Positions 24,374 through 36,061 are shown, numbered from the stretch's first letter. The stretch: DNA of 64,000 nucleotides from Helichrysum umbraculigerum (GCA_949592205.1 CATIUR010000001.1:65676559-65740558); one strand, 5' to 3'. Program-made: numbers and translations. The notes: generated by a model from the sequence alone, not told the origin.

Positions 24374-26683
24374 TTAGTACTTATGGGACACCCAAGCCTT
24401 GATAGACTTGGGTTGTCCATGGTCATCCATAATCATCACATCAATGAGTTTATGATATTTTAAAAACTCAGAAGATTTCATTGATGTGTTGTTTGTAGAT
24501 TTTGGTTTCCAAACCTTTGTAGATTCAGATGAGTTGTTTTCAACAATGTTGTGCTGTTGAACTTGAGGTTTACTAGACACAACTTTGTTTACTCTAGCCA
24601 CGGGTTTTGGAGAAGAGGATGCATATCTTGATATAGGCGAATATGAAGCACGCCTAGAAAACGAATTTGAATAAGAATTCCTAAAGGAGGAAGTTCTTGG
24701 CATCCCTCTACCAAACCTATCTAGGGATAATAACCGACAATCCCTAATTATATGTCCTTGTTGTCCACAATGGAAACAAGAACGTCGTTCAATGTACGAC
24801 CTATTCCAATGATTACCCACAAAAGGTTGAGGTGGAGAATGAACTGTTGGAGGCTTAGAAGATGAGGCATTTACAGGACGTGAACACTTATGTGTACACG
24901 TTGATGTAGAAGCCTCAGAAGTTGAACAAGTTGATGTTGAAGGTTGTTCACTTTTAGATTTTACATTTGAATCCTTCATTTGATATTGAACCCTTTTGGA
25001 TTCATTTTCAACCTTGTTTTTACCCTTTGTATTTGAAACCTTTACAGTTTCATTGGTAAGTATATGATTTTCTGGCTTTACATTAACTTTTTCAACTTTG
25101 ATTTCAGCCTCTTCCGGTAGATCCTCTATCTCAACACCCTCCTCTACACTAACTGGAGGTGTATTATCAGACTTAACAAAAGTAGGCAAGGGATACTCTG
25201 TCCGTTTAGTTTTCTCCTTTGCCTGCCTTTTGGGATTGGATGTAGCTTCTTTAGACTTTGTAGCTGACCATGATGAGTAGTCAGCCACAAGTTCTTCGGT
25301 GCCTTCCTTAACAGGCTTAGGATAATAGTTAGTGGGAGGTGGATACCCAAGTCCCGCTTTACTTTTATCTGTCCTCATCTTGTCAACCATTTCATCGAAG
25401 AGTTTATGAGAATTTGAGAAATTCGTGATTCCCTTTTTAAAATTGTCAGACTCAGACTTTAGCTCAGAAAGTTCTTTATTCAAAAGTTCCATTTCTTTAA
25501 GATAGCTATTAATAGCATCCTGTTGGCTAAAAACTTTAGACTTGTATTTTTCAGTGTCTAACTTATAAGCCTCAATTTGTTTTTCATAAAGAAATTCATT
25601 AGCTTTCAAAAACTTGTTTGACTCGGTGAGTTTAACAACTTTTTCTCGCAACTCTAAATTGTCATATTGATAATTCTTAAGAGATTCAGTCAATGTTAAA
25701 CAAGAAACACAGTTTATGGGTACCTTAGGTTCATCATGTACCGCATGTATCTTTGCCAAAAGCGCACTGTGTTGAACCTCTCCTTGAAGTGCACTAAAAT
25801 CAAACACTCCCTGAGAATACACCGTCATAGCCTGTGATGTTGTATTCTTCTCTGGAATCGTTGGAGCTGTAGGAGTAGTGAATCCAGATGAAGGATATTT
25901 TACTTTCTCACACTCCTTAGCAAAGTGCCCATGAATCTGACAGTTCTTGCATTTCACTTTGCTTTTATTAAAACCAAGACCTGTATCACCATCATCATCC
26001 AGGTCTTTTCTACCCGTTCTCTGAAGAAACTTCTTGGTTCTTTGGGTTATCATGGCCATGCTCCATTTGATGTCCATTTGCTCGAGATCATCAGAATCGA
26101 TCTGTTCAAAGTCTTCCTCAGTAAGCTGTAGAGTACTAGCCTTCTTTGAAAGGAAAGTCTCATAAGAGTTGAGGAAAGCTGCAAAGATTGTAGCATGATC
26201 CTCAGTAGCCTTTGAAGGAGCTGTATGATCTGTATGAGAAGTATAGGAAGCATATGAAGTGCTAGTAGAAGTAGATGCTGCTGAGTTGGAAGTAGATCTG
26301 GAAGTATCATTTAGACTAGGAACTTGAATATTAGCCTCTGACTTCTTTTCCTTTTGATCGTAAGCCACTATAAGAGCATCCCATAAACTTATAGAAGTTG
26401 CTTGATTTTTAAATTTATTAATCACAACTTCTGGCAAGCACTTGGTAATCATCTCATACAAGCTATTGTCTTTATCAAACTCTGCTCGTTCCTTGACTGA
26501 CATTTGTGCTCTTGACTTAAGCACCCCATCGAGTCTTGGTTGCTCATATCGATCAATGGTGTTAAACCAATTGAACAGATTTGGATCTTTGTATTCAATG
26601 AAATTGCATAACTTAATCTTCCAACTCGCAAAATCACTATAGAACAAAGATGTAGAAGGAAGCATTTTCGCACCAAAAGCCAT
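24374..26683 (-). CDS. Copia Gag protein with two zinc knuckles, stand-alone
   Basis: Uninterrupted frame of 769 residues. The N-terminal region (WKIKLCNFIEYKDPNLF; PEVVINKFKNQATSISLWDAL) is of the Copia UBN2/gag type. A first CCHC knuckle CKNCQIHGHFAKEC lies near residue 243, a predicted coiled coil at about 330-430, and a second knuckle CFHCGQQGHIIRDC near 633, followed by a Ser/Arg-rich stretch. Gag would form the RNA-packaging particle. The frame ends at IKAWVSHKY without a protease, where autonomous Sireviruses usually continue. Having two well separated knuckles is unusual. The intact frame in an element without pol suggests selection or recent origin. Confidence 0.88.
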   Translation of the reverse strand: MAFGAKMLPSTSLFYSDFASWKIKLCNFIEYKDPNLFNWFNTIDRYEQPRLDGVLKSRAQMSVKERAEFDKDNSLYEMITKCLPEVVINKFKNQATSISLWDALIVAYDQKEKKSEANIQVPSLNDTSRSTSNSAASTSTSTSYASYTSHTDHTAPSKATEDHATIFAAFLNSYETFLSKKASTLQLTEEDFEQIDSDDLEQMDIKWSMAMITQRTKKFLQRTGRKDLDDDGDTGLGFNKSKVKCKNCQIHGHFAKECEKVKYPSSGFTTPTAPTIPEKNTTSQAMTVYSQGVFDFSALQGEVQHSALLAKIHAVHDEPKVPINCVSCLTLTESLKNYQYDNLELREKVVKLTESNKFLKANEFLYEKQIEAYKLDTEKYKSKVFSQQDAINSYLKEMELLNKELSELKSESDNFKKGITNFSNSHKLFDEMVDKMRTDKSKAGLGYPPPTNYYPKPVKEGTEELVADYSSWSATKSKEATSNPKRQAKEKTKRTEYPLPTFVKSDNTPPVSVEEGVEIEDLPEEAEIKVEKVNVKPENHILTNETVKVSNTKGKNKVENESKRVQYQMKDSNVKSKSEQPSTSTCSTSEASTSTCTHKCSRPVNASSSKPPTVHSPPQPFVGNHWNRSYIERRSCFHCGQQGHIIRDCRLLSLDRFGRGMPRTSSFRNSYSNSFSRRASYSPISRYASSSPKPVARVNKVVSSKPQVQQHNIVENNSSESTKVWKPKSTNNTSMKSSEFLKYHKLIDVMIMDDHGQPKSIKAWVSHKY

Positions 26684-26968
26684 ATCCGAATTTTCCCTCC
26701 AAAATTGAATTCGAAAATTTCGAAAACTGACAGAGTGTAGCGAAACTTTTCCGACACTAAAATTAAGCTATTATAAGCCTAAAAACAAAATTTGAAATTA
26801 CAAAATTTTCGCGTTTTTCCCGCCAAAATTTCGTCCGAAAACGTCAAAAACTGGCCGGGTAAAATGAAACTTTTTCCAGACTAAAATTGAACAGTTTTAA
26901 GCCTATGGAAAAATTTTGAAAACGCAAAAAAATTTCGGAGTTTCCCGCTAAATTGAACAGTTTTTCGC

Positions 26969-26969
<1 letters not shown>

Positions 26970-27017
<48 letters not shown>
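26970..27017 (-). repeat. Homopolymer T tract, 48 bp (A tract on the element's strand)
   Basis: 48 consecutive T on the plus strand, between the leader repeats and the gag start of the minus-strand element. It could be slippage growth of a short A-run. The assembled length may be unreliable. Confidence 0.9.
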
Positions 27018-27019
<2 letters not shown>

Positions 27020-27039
27020 GAACTTAGAACGAGGTTAAT

Positions 27040-27312
27040 GTCGGGGAAAAATAGCAACGTCGCAGCGGTACGTCGCAGAAGTCCGATGACTCAATTAAGA
27101 ATCGAAAATGCGACGTTGAGAGTTACGTCGCAGAGGACGTCGCAGAATCACACTATGCGACGTTGAGAGGTACGTCGCAGATGACGTCGCAGAGTACGTC
27201 GCACAGACTAATTAAAGTCCAAATTACTACGTCGCACGCGACGTCGCAGCTGACGTCGCAGGTAACGTCGCAAAACTTAGCGACGTCGCAGGTGACGTCG
27301 CACAATCGGGCT
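27040..27312. repeat. ACGTCGCA / TGCGACGT array in the gag leader
   Basis: At least 14 copies of the palindrome-related octamer ACGTCGCA or its complement, many as GACGTCGCAG. The same motif recurs in this element's LTR at 27783-27842. The small frame at 27163-27357 is a by-product. Confidence 0.9.
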
Positions 27313-27522
27313 GCAGCGGCCAAAACCCCAAAAAATCGAAATTTTTCGAAACCCTAACGAAATTTCGAAAACCAAACGTCGATCTAACCCAAAAACACCT
27401 CCAGAAATCGATCTTAATCAAGCAAATCAACTTAGAAACGATTAATAACAATTAATACCTTCGCGAATCAATCGAGAACACCCAAAATAACGATCCGAAA
27501 CCAACGAATCCTTGATTCTTCG

Positions 27523-27534
27523 GCTCTGATACCA
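27523..27534 (-). other. Primer-binding site (initiator Met tRNA) of the gag-only Copia element
   Basis: On the minus strand TGGTATCAGAGC lies two bases after the 5' LTR end (TATCA at 27537). This is the standard plant Copia primer site. Confidence 0.9.
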
Positions 27535-27756
27535 GTTGATAGTCCCGTACTCGTGGGATCTGATCGGATCGTTTAATCGATTGTTAGTGCGGAATCCAAA
27601 CAAACGAAACACAAACGTTTACTATAATCTTTTGTATATATTCACAATTGATAATATACGATTACAGACTCAAACTCGTTTTCTCCTCTCCTAACTCACA
27701 CAAAACGGCCCTCTCTCTCTCTATGACGTCCAACCCTAAAACTAACTTGTAACTCG

Positions 27757-27842
27757 CTATTTATACGAAACCTATTGGGCCCTGCGACGTTAAGCCCAAC
27801 GTCGCAGGCCCAGACCCTTGCGACGTCTGACCCGACGTCGCA
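27757..27842 (-). promoter_or_regulatory. LTR promoter of the gag-only element: motif array plus TATA box
   Basis: On the minus strand four ACGTCGCA-type motifs (27842-27783) are followed by TATAAATAG (27765-27757). The leader array repeats the same motif. Confidence 0.7.
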
Positions 27843-28067
27843 GGCCCAAATACAATGTCACCATTCTATGTATATTTCATTTACAGACTCGAATACACAC
27901 TCTAAACATTATACATTCGTAGACTAATTGACTTTGACAATTACAATAGTTTGACCAACTGACTGACACACTAAATGCACCAACATGGCGAGCCGAGTCC
28001 TTTACTGGGCTTGGGCTGCGAGTTGGACCGAACTCGCAGGCCTATGCGAGCCGAGCCGAGACCAGAC

Positions 28068-28076
28068 TATATAATG
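28068..28076 (+). promoter_or_regulatory. TATA box in 5' LTR remnant
   Basis: TATATAATG, preceded by GCGAGCCGAGCCGAG. The equivalent in the 3' LTR is at 40650-40658. Confidence 0.65.
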
Positions 28077-28314
28077 TTTTTCATACGGTGAAAAACATAA
28101 CTTTTGGCATTCTTTCTGATCAGCGAATTCACAAAACCCAGAGAAAAACAAACCTAACGGCTAGGCTTTGACGGTTAATCGTTTAAAGCTAAGTATTAGT
28201 ATACGCAATTACGAATGTACTCGTTGTTAGTAAGATAACACCGTATTGAGGATTTCCGCACCTTAATACTACAGATAACGAAGTTATCGATCCTAAAACT
28301 AGGGGACTTACATC

Positions 28315-28326
28315 TGGTATCAGAGC
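28315..28326 (+). other. Primer-binding site of the Sirevirus-like element
   Basis: TGGTATCAGAGC lies two bases after the LTR end CTTACA (28312) and is complementary to initiator-Met tRNA. Confidence 0.92.
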
Positions 28327-28504
28327 TTTCGGGCTAAATACGAGTGTGTTCATAAGTTTTAGTGTTATTGCGTTCTTGATTCGGGTCGTTTTTACGTGCG
28401 TTCTTGCAATACTAACGATCAAAATCATTCTCTGGACGTTTTAGGGTTTGTTTACAGCCGAAATTCTAAGTTTCAGTCGTAAAAATACCTTAAAAATTCG
28501 TTTT

Positions 28505-28745
28505 CGGGTTTAACAGCCGTTTCGCGAGTCGAGATTAGGGTTCCAGCGTCGCCTGCGAACCGAGTTGAACTAGCGAGTCAAACTGAGGCTTGCGAGTCGA
28601 ACCGAGATCCCTCACGAATCGACATCACTTGCGAATCACATCTTTAGCAATCCGAACTGAGGCTTGCGAATCCGCGAATTCTGCGAGTCGAGCTGAGATT
28701 GCGAATTGAGCTGAGTCTTGCGAGTTGAGTTTTCTGAATTCGCTG
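28505..28745. repeat. GCGAGTCGA / GCGAATC array in the gag leader
   Basis: About a dozen copies of TGCGAGT(C/T)GA, GCGAATC and CGAGCTGAG variants just before the gag ATG at 28772. The same motif is in the LTR (40497-40640) and upstream of ORF3 (35120-35280 and 35590-35790). Confidence 0.88.
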
Positions 28746-28771
28746 AGACAGTTTAATTTTACGTTTTTAAG

Positions 28772-30388
28772 ATGTCTGACTTAAGTAGAATGATCGAAAT
28801 GGACCACGAGGTGGGAAAGTCAAACGTTCCACCTAAGTTGTTAAGAATCGAGGATTACTACAACTGGAAGGACAGATTTGAATCTTACTGTAGATTCCAT
28901 GACCTGTCAATCTGGATGTGTATCAAGAGTTGATACACCCCACCTACTCAAACTGTTCAGAATGCCACTGTGGTTCTTACCTATGCGAACATGAGTGATC
29001 AAGAGAAGGAAGCTTACAGAAATGAGAATAAAGCACATTCATGCATAAAGATGTGTCTTCCTAAAGAGATTGCTCATCAACTGAAATCTTTTCATACTGC
29101 TAGAACGCTCTGGGAAGCTCTAGAGAAAAGAGGTGAGGGAAGTCCACAGGTGAGAGCTGGCAAAAGGAGTCTTCTTAAAAAGTAGTTTACTATGTTTAAA
29201 GCTTTAAAAGGAGAAGATCTTGATGCCTATGTCACGCGTTTCTACCATCTACTAAGTGAACTGGAATACCATGAAATTGTTGAAGAAGAAGTAGCTAAAA
29301 CCGACAAGTTTCTTGAGGGTTTGCCTTCTAAATGGGAAATGTATGGCGTTATGATTAAGGATAACGAAACTAGGTATTCTACTATGACCTTAGAGAAAGT
29401 CATTGACAAGCTGAAAGGTTATGATTTCTCCAAGAAGTCAAGAGATAGTGATTCTGATCAGGTTCAGAACCCTGGGTTGTATCATGGAAAGTCAAGTCTT
29501 TCGACTGCGTCATCTAGTTCGACCACTGCACTGTTAGTTGGTGATATTAGTGAAAATGGAGAAATGATTACTGAAGATCTGTGCTTTATTTTCTCCTCCG
29601 GTGATGAGACAAAGGGAAAGAATTCTGAGAAGTCACCTCAAGAGCATCAGAAGATGCCGATGAGTGTGAAATCTGCTGAACAGCAACTGTCTGTTCTTGC
29701 TTCCTTTGTGGCATCATATGAGAACTACATAGAGGGAAAGATCAATGATCCTATTCTGTTTGATGAGGATTATGAGCAGATAGATTCTGATTATCTTGAG
29801 GAATTGGAGCTTCAAGATCAACTTGCGTTGATATCTAGAAAGGTGAAGAATTTCCTCAAGAGAACTGGTAGAAAAGTATTGGGCAATAGATCAGGGTTTG
29901 ACAAAACCAAGGTCAGATGCTTTAACTGTCAGGGTATTGGTCATTTTGCTAGAGAATGCCAAAGACCTAAAGTAGAAGCACAAGGAAAACAAGGTTCGGG
30001 AAGTACTCTCGCTTCCAAAGCCTTAGTGGTGAAGCAGTTGGATGGCTCTTATGATTGGCAAGCTCATTCTGAGGAAGCTTTGATGGCCGAGATCGAAGAT
30101 ACAACTGCTGGATCAGTGTCCTACATGCCCACTAATATGGAACAGAAAGTAGAGGTGCCTGAGTCTGAAGTGAAGGCAAGTGATGATGACGTGCTATATA
30201 TGGATTCAGCTCCAGATATGAGTCCTGAAGAATTCGTGGCACGCATGGCTGAATTACAAACTGACAAGAAGAAGGAGCATGCTGTGAACAAGGACAGCTG
30301 GTGGTATGTAGACAGTGGATGCTCAAGGCACATGACCAGAGAAAGAAGTCTGTTGAAGGACTTCAAGGAGAGTCTCAAGAAAAAGTAA
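28772..30388 (+). pseudogene. Copia gag and start of protease, with two in-frame stops
   Basis: One frame runs from ATG 28772, interrupted by TGA at 28931-28933 and TAG at 29183-29185. It holds the Copia gag region (IEDYYNWKDRFE; PKEIAHQLKSFHTARTLWEAL; LDAYVTRFYHLLSELEYHE) and a zinc knuckle CFNCQGIGHFAREC (about 29919-29960). The protease active site WYVDSGCSRHMT (about 30301) follows. The frame ends at TAA 30386-30388, while the downstream sequence continues in another frame, so a one-base indel separates it from pol. Confidence 0.9.
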
Positions 30389-33300
30389 ACTTTGCAGGAG
30401 ATAAAGGAGGAGTAATTTCGGGAAAAGGAAAAGTTTCAAATGGAACTTTGACTCTTGAGGATGTGAACTATGTTGAAGAACTAACTCACAACCTAGTGAG
30501 TGTTTCCCAAGTCTGTGATAAAGGTCATCCAGTTTATTTTAATGAAAAGGAGGCCTTAGTCCTGAAGCCAGGTTTTAAAATTCCTGATGAATGGATATTG
30601 ATGAGGGCGCCAAGGAAGAAGGACATCTATGCTATCAACATGGGTGTTCCTAACTCTTCAATGGTGTCTACATGTTTATTATCCAAGGCTTCGAAAACAG
30701 ACGCATTGTTATGGCATAGGAGAATGGCACATCTGAACTGGAGAAAGATGAATTATATAACCAAAAATGGTTTGGTTCTAGGTGTACCACAAAAACGTTT
30801 CGAGTCTGAGGATAAGTGTGTTCCTTGCATGAAAGGAAAGCAGCACAAGAAACCACACAGACCTAAGACTGAAAACTCTATCTCCTCGCCATTTGAATTG
30901 CTACATATGGATCTCTTCGGCCCAATAAGCAAGAGAAGTATAGGTGGCAAATGGTACTGTTTGGTTGTCACAGATGATTATTCTAGATTCTCATGGGTAT
31001 TCTTTTTGGGATCAAAGGATGAAACTCCTGGAATTCTAATTGGGTTATTTGATCTAGTAGAGAATGTCTATAAAAAGAGAGTTAAGCGTATTCGTAGTGA
31101 CAATGGAACAGAATTCAAGAATTCAACGTTGAATATCTATTGCTTAAGCAAAGGGATATTACATCAATTCAGTGCACCGTATGAACCTCAACAGAATGGT
31201 GTTGCTGAAAGGAAAAATAGGACGTTGATTGAAGCTGCTAGAACAATGCTTGCTGATTCAAAGCTTCCGGTCATCTTTTGGGCAGAAGCAGTGAATACAG
31301 CATGTTATGTTCTTAATAGAGTTCTTACGGTTAAGAGACATAAAAAGACTTGTTATGAGCTTTTGAACAATAAGAAACCTAACTTAAAAGGGTTTGAACC
31401 CTTTGGAGTTTCATGCACCATATTAAAGACTGGACATCGAGCAAAATTTGGTGAGAAGGCTGACGAAGGATTTTTTCTAGGTTATATGCCCAATTCGCCA
31501 AACAAGAGAGTCTTTAATAAAGTCACATGACGTTTGGAGGTAGTTTATAATATTGAGGTTACGAGCTACTCACCTGATGTTCATAAGGGATTAGATTGGC
31601 AATTTGATTATTATGATCTTTTTGCATCTTTTAAAGTTCCTATTAGTGACTATGTCAGTGATTCAGAGATAGCTGAACATTTATTGTTTGAAGATGAGAA
31701 TATTGGTCCCGCTTCAACATCAAGTGTTAAGCAGTCTGGAATTAAGACTAATGTTGACTCAGATAAAGCTTCCACAAGTGAGTCACAACAACCTTCAGAG
31801 GATAAGTCTCAAGAAACAGAAGATCCTGATGATCTTTCTACAAAGTTTGATGATATACTTACTCCTTTGAAACACTTAAGGATATCTTCTGCTCGTACGG
31901 AAGATGTACCTGAATTGGAAGAGATTGGTACTAATTTGGAAGATGAGAAACCGGTTGAACCAGTTACTACAACTAGAACGAGTAAGAATCATCCCGTTGA
32001 AAATATCATCGGTGATATTAATACTCCGGTTCAAACTAGACATCAATCCAGAGCTAGTACATCTGAGAATTTAAAATACCAAAGCTTGTATACTGCAATG
32101 AAAGAGACAGGGATTCCTAATCAATGTCTATATTCATGCTTTATCTCACAAATCGAGCCTAAAAATGTTCAAATGGCTTTAAAAGAAAGTTCGTGGGTAG
32201 AAGCAATGCAAGAAGAACTATCTCAGTTCTCTAAATTACAAGTATGGGAGTTGGTTGACCTACCAAAGGGAGAATATCCAATTGGAACTAGATGGGTATT
32301 TAAGTGCAAGAGAAATGATAAAGGAATCGTTACTCGCAATAAAGCTCGTCTAGTGGTTCAAGGTTTTAATCAACAAGAGGGTATAGATTATAATGAAGTG
32401 TTTGCACCAGTTGCTAGGCTAGAAGCAATTAGAGTATTCTTAGCATTCGCATCATATTTTGATATAAAAGTGTATCAGTTGGATGTTAAGAGTGCCTTTT
32501 TGTATGGCAAAGTGGAAGAATTGGTGTATGTTTCACAACCGCCAGGGTTTGCTGATCCTGAGTATCCATATAGAGTATATCGTTTGAATAAGGCTCTATA
32601 TGGATTACATCAAGCACCTAGGGCATGGTATGGAACACTATCAACGTATATACTTGAGAATAGATTTACAAGAGGATCGATTGATAGTACACTGTTTGTG
32701 AAGTGGAAAAAGAAAGACTTTCTTCTAGTGCAAGTTTATGTTGATGACATTATCTTCGGATCGTCTGATGAAAAGATGTGTCAAGAATTTGAGAAAGTCA
32801 TGAGAAAAAGGTTCGAAATGTCTGCAATGGGAGAGTTGAATTTCTTCTTAGGATTACAAGTTGATCAAAAGAAGGATGGATTCTTTATTCATCAATCTAA
32901 ATATACATATGAGCTATTACAACGCTTCAAGATGGATGAAAGTAAGGTCTACAATACTCCAATTCCAGTCAATCATGGACTAGGTCCAGATACATCGAGT
33001 GATAGCGATGTGGATCCAACTCTTTATAGAGCCATGATTGGATCACTAATGTATCTTACAGCCTCTAGGCCTGACATAATGTTTGCTGTCTGTTTATGCG
33101 CAAGATATCAGGCTAATCCGAAAGAGTCACACATGCAAGCTGTTAAACGAATCTTTCGTTACCTCAAAGGGAAACCTATGCTGGGTCTTTGGTATCCGAC
33201 TGATGGAGACTTAGATCTCGTAGCATATACTGATTCGGATTACGGAGGATGCAATCATAATAGGAAATCTACGACCGGAGGATGTCAATTCCTAGGAGGT

Positions 33301-33684
33301 AGATTAGTATCCTGGCAGTGCAAAAAGCAAACCTCAGTAGCCATTTCTACATGTGAAGCTGAGTATGTTGCAGCTGGCAGCTGTTGCTCGCAAGTTCTTT
33401 GGATTCAACAGCAACTGCGGGATTACGGGTTAAATATAACCAATACTCCTATGATGATTGATAACGAATCTACTATGTCGATCACCAATAATCCAGTGAA
33501 GCACAGTAAAACTAAGCATATTGATATTCGACATCATTTTATTAGAGATTGTGCTGAGAAGAAGTTGATAAAGTTAGTTAAGGTTCCATCATTGGATAAC
33601 TTAGCAGACTTATACACAAAGGCGTTCGACAGAGCAAGATTTGAGACGTTGGTTCAACTTAACGGAATGAGAAATCCAGAGTGA
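30301..33684 (+). pseudogene. Copia pol (integrase, reverse transcriptase, RNase H), one stop
   Basis: The open frame is broken only by TGA at 31528-31530, flanked by homologous-looking sequence in the same frame, so it is a point nonsense change. Domains in order: GAG-pre-integrase zinc finger (LLWHRRMAHLN, CVPCMKGK); integrase core (HMDLFGPI, RSDNGTEF, AERKNRTLIEAARTML); reverse transcriptase (GTRWVFKCKRNDKG, LDVKSAFLYG, YVDDIIFGS at about 32740); RNase H (YTDSDYGGC, STCEAEYVAAGS). Integrase before RT makes it Copia, and the RT wording is Sirevirus-like. Function is lost as read unless the stop is suppressed. Confidence 0.93.
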
Positions 33685-36061
33685 TTAGTCTTCCAAGGGT
33701 ATTTTTGTAATAGTTAGTATTTCAATGTTCATTAAAAAAAAAAAAATAGGCGTATGGCATTTATTTGCTTGTTACCTAAGGGGAATCGCCTTCATTTAAG
33801 TTTTTATTTGCAAAAACTAAGGGAAATGATAGTACATTAGGAGAATAAGCTTCATAATAATAAGCTTAAGTCCTAAGTATGATATGGTAAGTAGGTTCAA
33901 ATAAAGTTGCTTTAGAACTACATCGGTTCTATCAGGTATGTGTTTATATTTATTTGTTTATACACCTATATCCACAAGTTATAATTTGTCTATTTTTAGT
34001 GAAAACTTTAGATGGCTTCATCATATGATGTACTGGTAGGCAAATTATATGAAATTTTCTAAGCCTTAAAAAGTTAATTAATTACTTGTTTATTATTTTG
34101 TGTTACTATTCTATGATGTATGACATTAAGTCTTAAATGTTGAATGATGGTATTACTATACACTGTTATCATGCATCTTAATTTAAAGTGACAAATAGTA
34201 GCAATATGGGTATTAACTTAATTACTGGTAACTTTGTTGTACTAAGTACAGAACTGAAACCTTTAATTAAATTAATATTCTCAAATATATTTTAAATTAT
34301 GCTAGAAGGGATCTTTTGTTGTACTACGTACAGACTTAGATAACATAGCATATTCAAAATATGTTTGATATTTGTCTAATCTTTAAAATTCAAGTGTATG
34401 TTATATGTTTCGAAAAGATACATCATTTAGTAACCGCTACCTTGAAATTTAATGATGCAGTGTTATGTGTTTTACTTGAATTCTTCAGTATGTCATATAA
34501 TAGGAAGCACTTGATAATATTCATACTAACAATAAAGTGTTTGCTTAGAAAATTGAGTATAATTTGTTTATGTGGATCATAATACCGGTAATCGTCTTGA
34601 ACTGTCTATAATTAAATATTCACTTTATGTGAGTAATGCATTTATTAATTATGCTATGTGGATAAAGGTACTTAAGATATAGTTTTATAAATATAAATGT
34701 ATCAATGATGAATTTAGTTGTAATTTTATAGTAATTTACTTGAATTTCATGAGGTATGTATACTACCAATCTGCTTAGACTTTTTAATATACAATTAATT
34801 GCTTATTCTTACTAATATGATCCCTAAGCAGATAAAATCTTATTTACTTTGTATATTTACTTTGTTTCGAGTGATTAATAAAATGGTACTTGATACCAAT
34901 GTTTATATCGTTGTATTTTTATCGTATGTTTATTTTATTTTATTTTTATTTATTTATTTAAGTTTTTATGTTTATCTGAATTTACCCTTTGGAATTAAAT
35001 TATACTGAATATTTTTGAGTTGAACAAACGTGACAAATACAAGTGAAAATTAATTATAATTTAGACTTGTAAAATATCGGGTTTTTATTTATACTTAGAA
35101 TTAAATTCGCGTTTTTATTTATTTCTGCGAGTTGACATGGACTTGCGAGTCCGCTTCAAATCTCGCGAATCGGATACAAAGTATAAAGGGGGTCAAACGA
35201 GTCAAGCTCACCCACCGAACCCACAAACTTCGCGAGTTCAGTAAAACTTTGCGAATCCGTCACACAGGCGAAACGAGGCGATTTTATCTTTTCGCTTGAT
35301 TTCGATTTTTATAGTATGGGAATGAGTTTTTCAATCCGTAGACTTTATACACCTTCAGTTTACGAACATTTTGAGGTATATATCAACGGATTTCACCGTG
35401 TAAATAACGAGAAATCAAAGTTTTTTATAAACTTAGGGTTTCGGATTATAAACTAATTGATTTGCGTCGATTACGATGTTATTGGACATATATCTTTAGG
35501 GTTTATGTTAAACGACAATTAATGAACGTAAATCAATCGATAGATCATGTTAAAATCAACGGATTAATTGATTTTAAGTGTAAATTCGCGACGGCAGTTC
35601 ATCGAACGAGTTGACATTGTGAAATCAACTCGCAACGAGTTGACTAGCGAATCGGTGTGATTAGCGAGTTCACTTCAATAGCTGCTTGATGAGTATAGCG
35701 AGTTGATCAATGTAGCGAGTTGATGAGTATAGCGAGTTGATAAGCAAAACGAGTTGACCTCAACTCGTTAGGCCAGTTTATGCGAGTCCAGTACTTAGAA
35801 AAATTTTATTTTTTAAAGTAGTGATATAAATGTTAAGACTTTTTAAGTAATAACTTTTATATAATTAATTTAAATTAGACTTAAGACTTTTAGTTATAAG
35901 TTAAATCTTTATATACGACTTGAGACTATTTTTGTAACAAGTTATATATAATTTCAATTTTAAACTAAGAAGTTTGATGAATCTTGATTCATAATACGTA
36001 ATAGTTTAAATACTTTTAATCGTGCATTAAATTATATCTGTTGTTTGTGTTTATTTTACAG
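33685..36061 (+). other. Long post-pol non-coding region with conserved blocks, repeat clusters and a probable ORF3 leader exon
   Basis: 2.4 kb without a credible ORF. Blocks at 34017-34043, 34234-34253, 34316-34336, 34582-34603 and 34815-34832 match the gag-only Copia element. GCGAGTTGA-type repeats occupy 35120-35280 and 35590-35790. After the first cluster come a TATA-like TTTTATAGTA (about 35307) and a possible leader exon ending CATTTTGAG|GTATAT (donor 35376). The acceptor TTATTTTACAG at 36061 sits two bases before the ORF3 ATG. The leader and promoter are inferences. Confidence 0.7.
35307..35375 (+). promoter_or_regulatory. Possible internal promoter and first (non-coding) exon of ORF3
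   Basis: A TATA-like TTTTATAGTA follows the 35120-35280 GCGAG array, as in this element's own LTR. GT at 35376 could be joined to the acceptor AG at 36060-36061. RNA evidence is needed; the site could instead be spliced from the genomic transcript. Confidence 0.4.

Larger units (their letters stand above)
22648..27985 (-). mobile_element. Gag-only Copia element (minus strand; 5' LTR 27537-27985, 3' LTR reduced to 49 bp)
   Basis: Read on the minus strand, the 5' LTR starts TGTTGGTGCATTTAG at 27985 and ends at 27537. Two bases later comes TGGTATCAGAGC (27534-27523), complementary to initiator-Met tRNA. A repeat-rich leader, one gag ORF (26683-24374) and 1.7 kb of non-coding sequence follow, then a polypurine tract AAGGGGGAG (22707-22699). 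The 3' LTR starts at 22696 but only 49 bp match the 5' LTR before a switch to gypsy sequence at 22647. Protease, integrase, RT and RNase H are absent, so mobility would need a partner. Non-coding blocks shared with the neighbouring Sirevirus-like element point to that lineage. Confidence 0.88.

Noticed and set aside
25098..26642. Plus-strand frames opposite the Copia gag
   Set aside because: Antisense shadows of the 769-codon gag; no family recognised.
27163..27451. Small reading frames on both strands in the ACGTCGCA region
   Set aside because: They translate a short tandem motif (TSQ/TSH repeats); no start context or homology.
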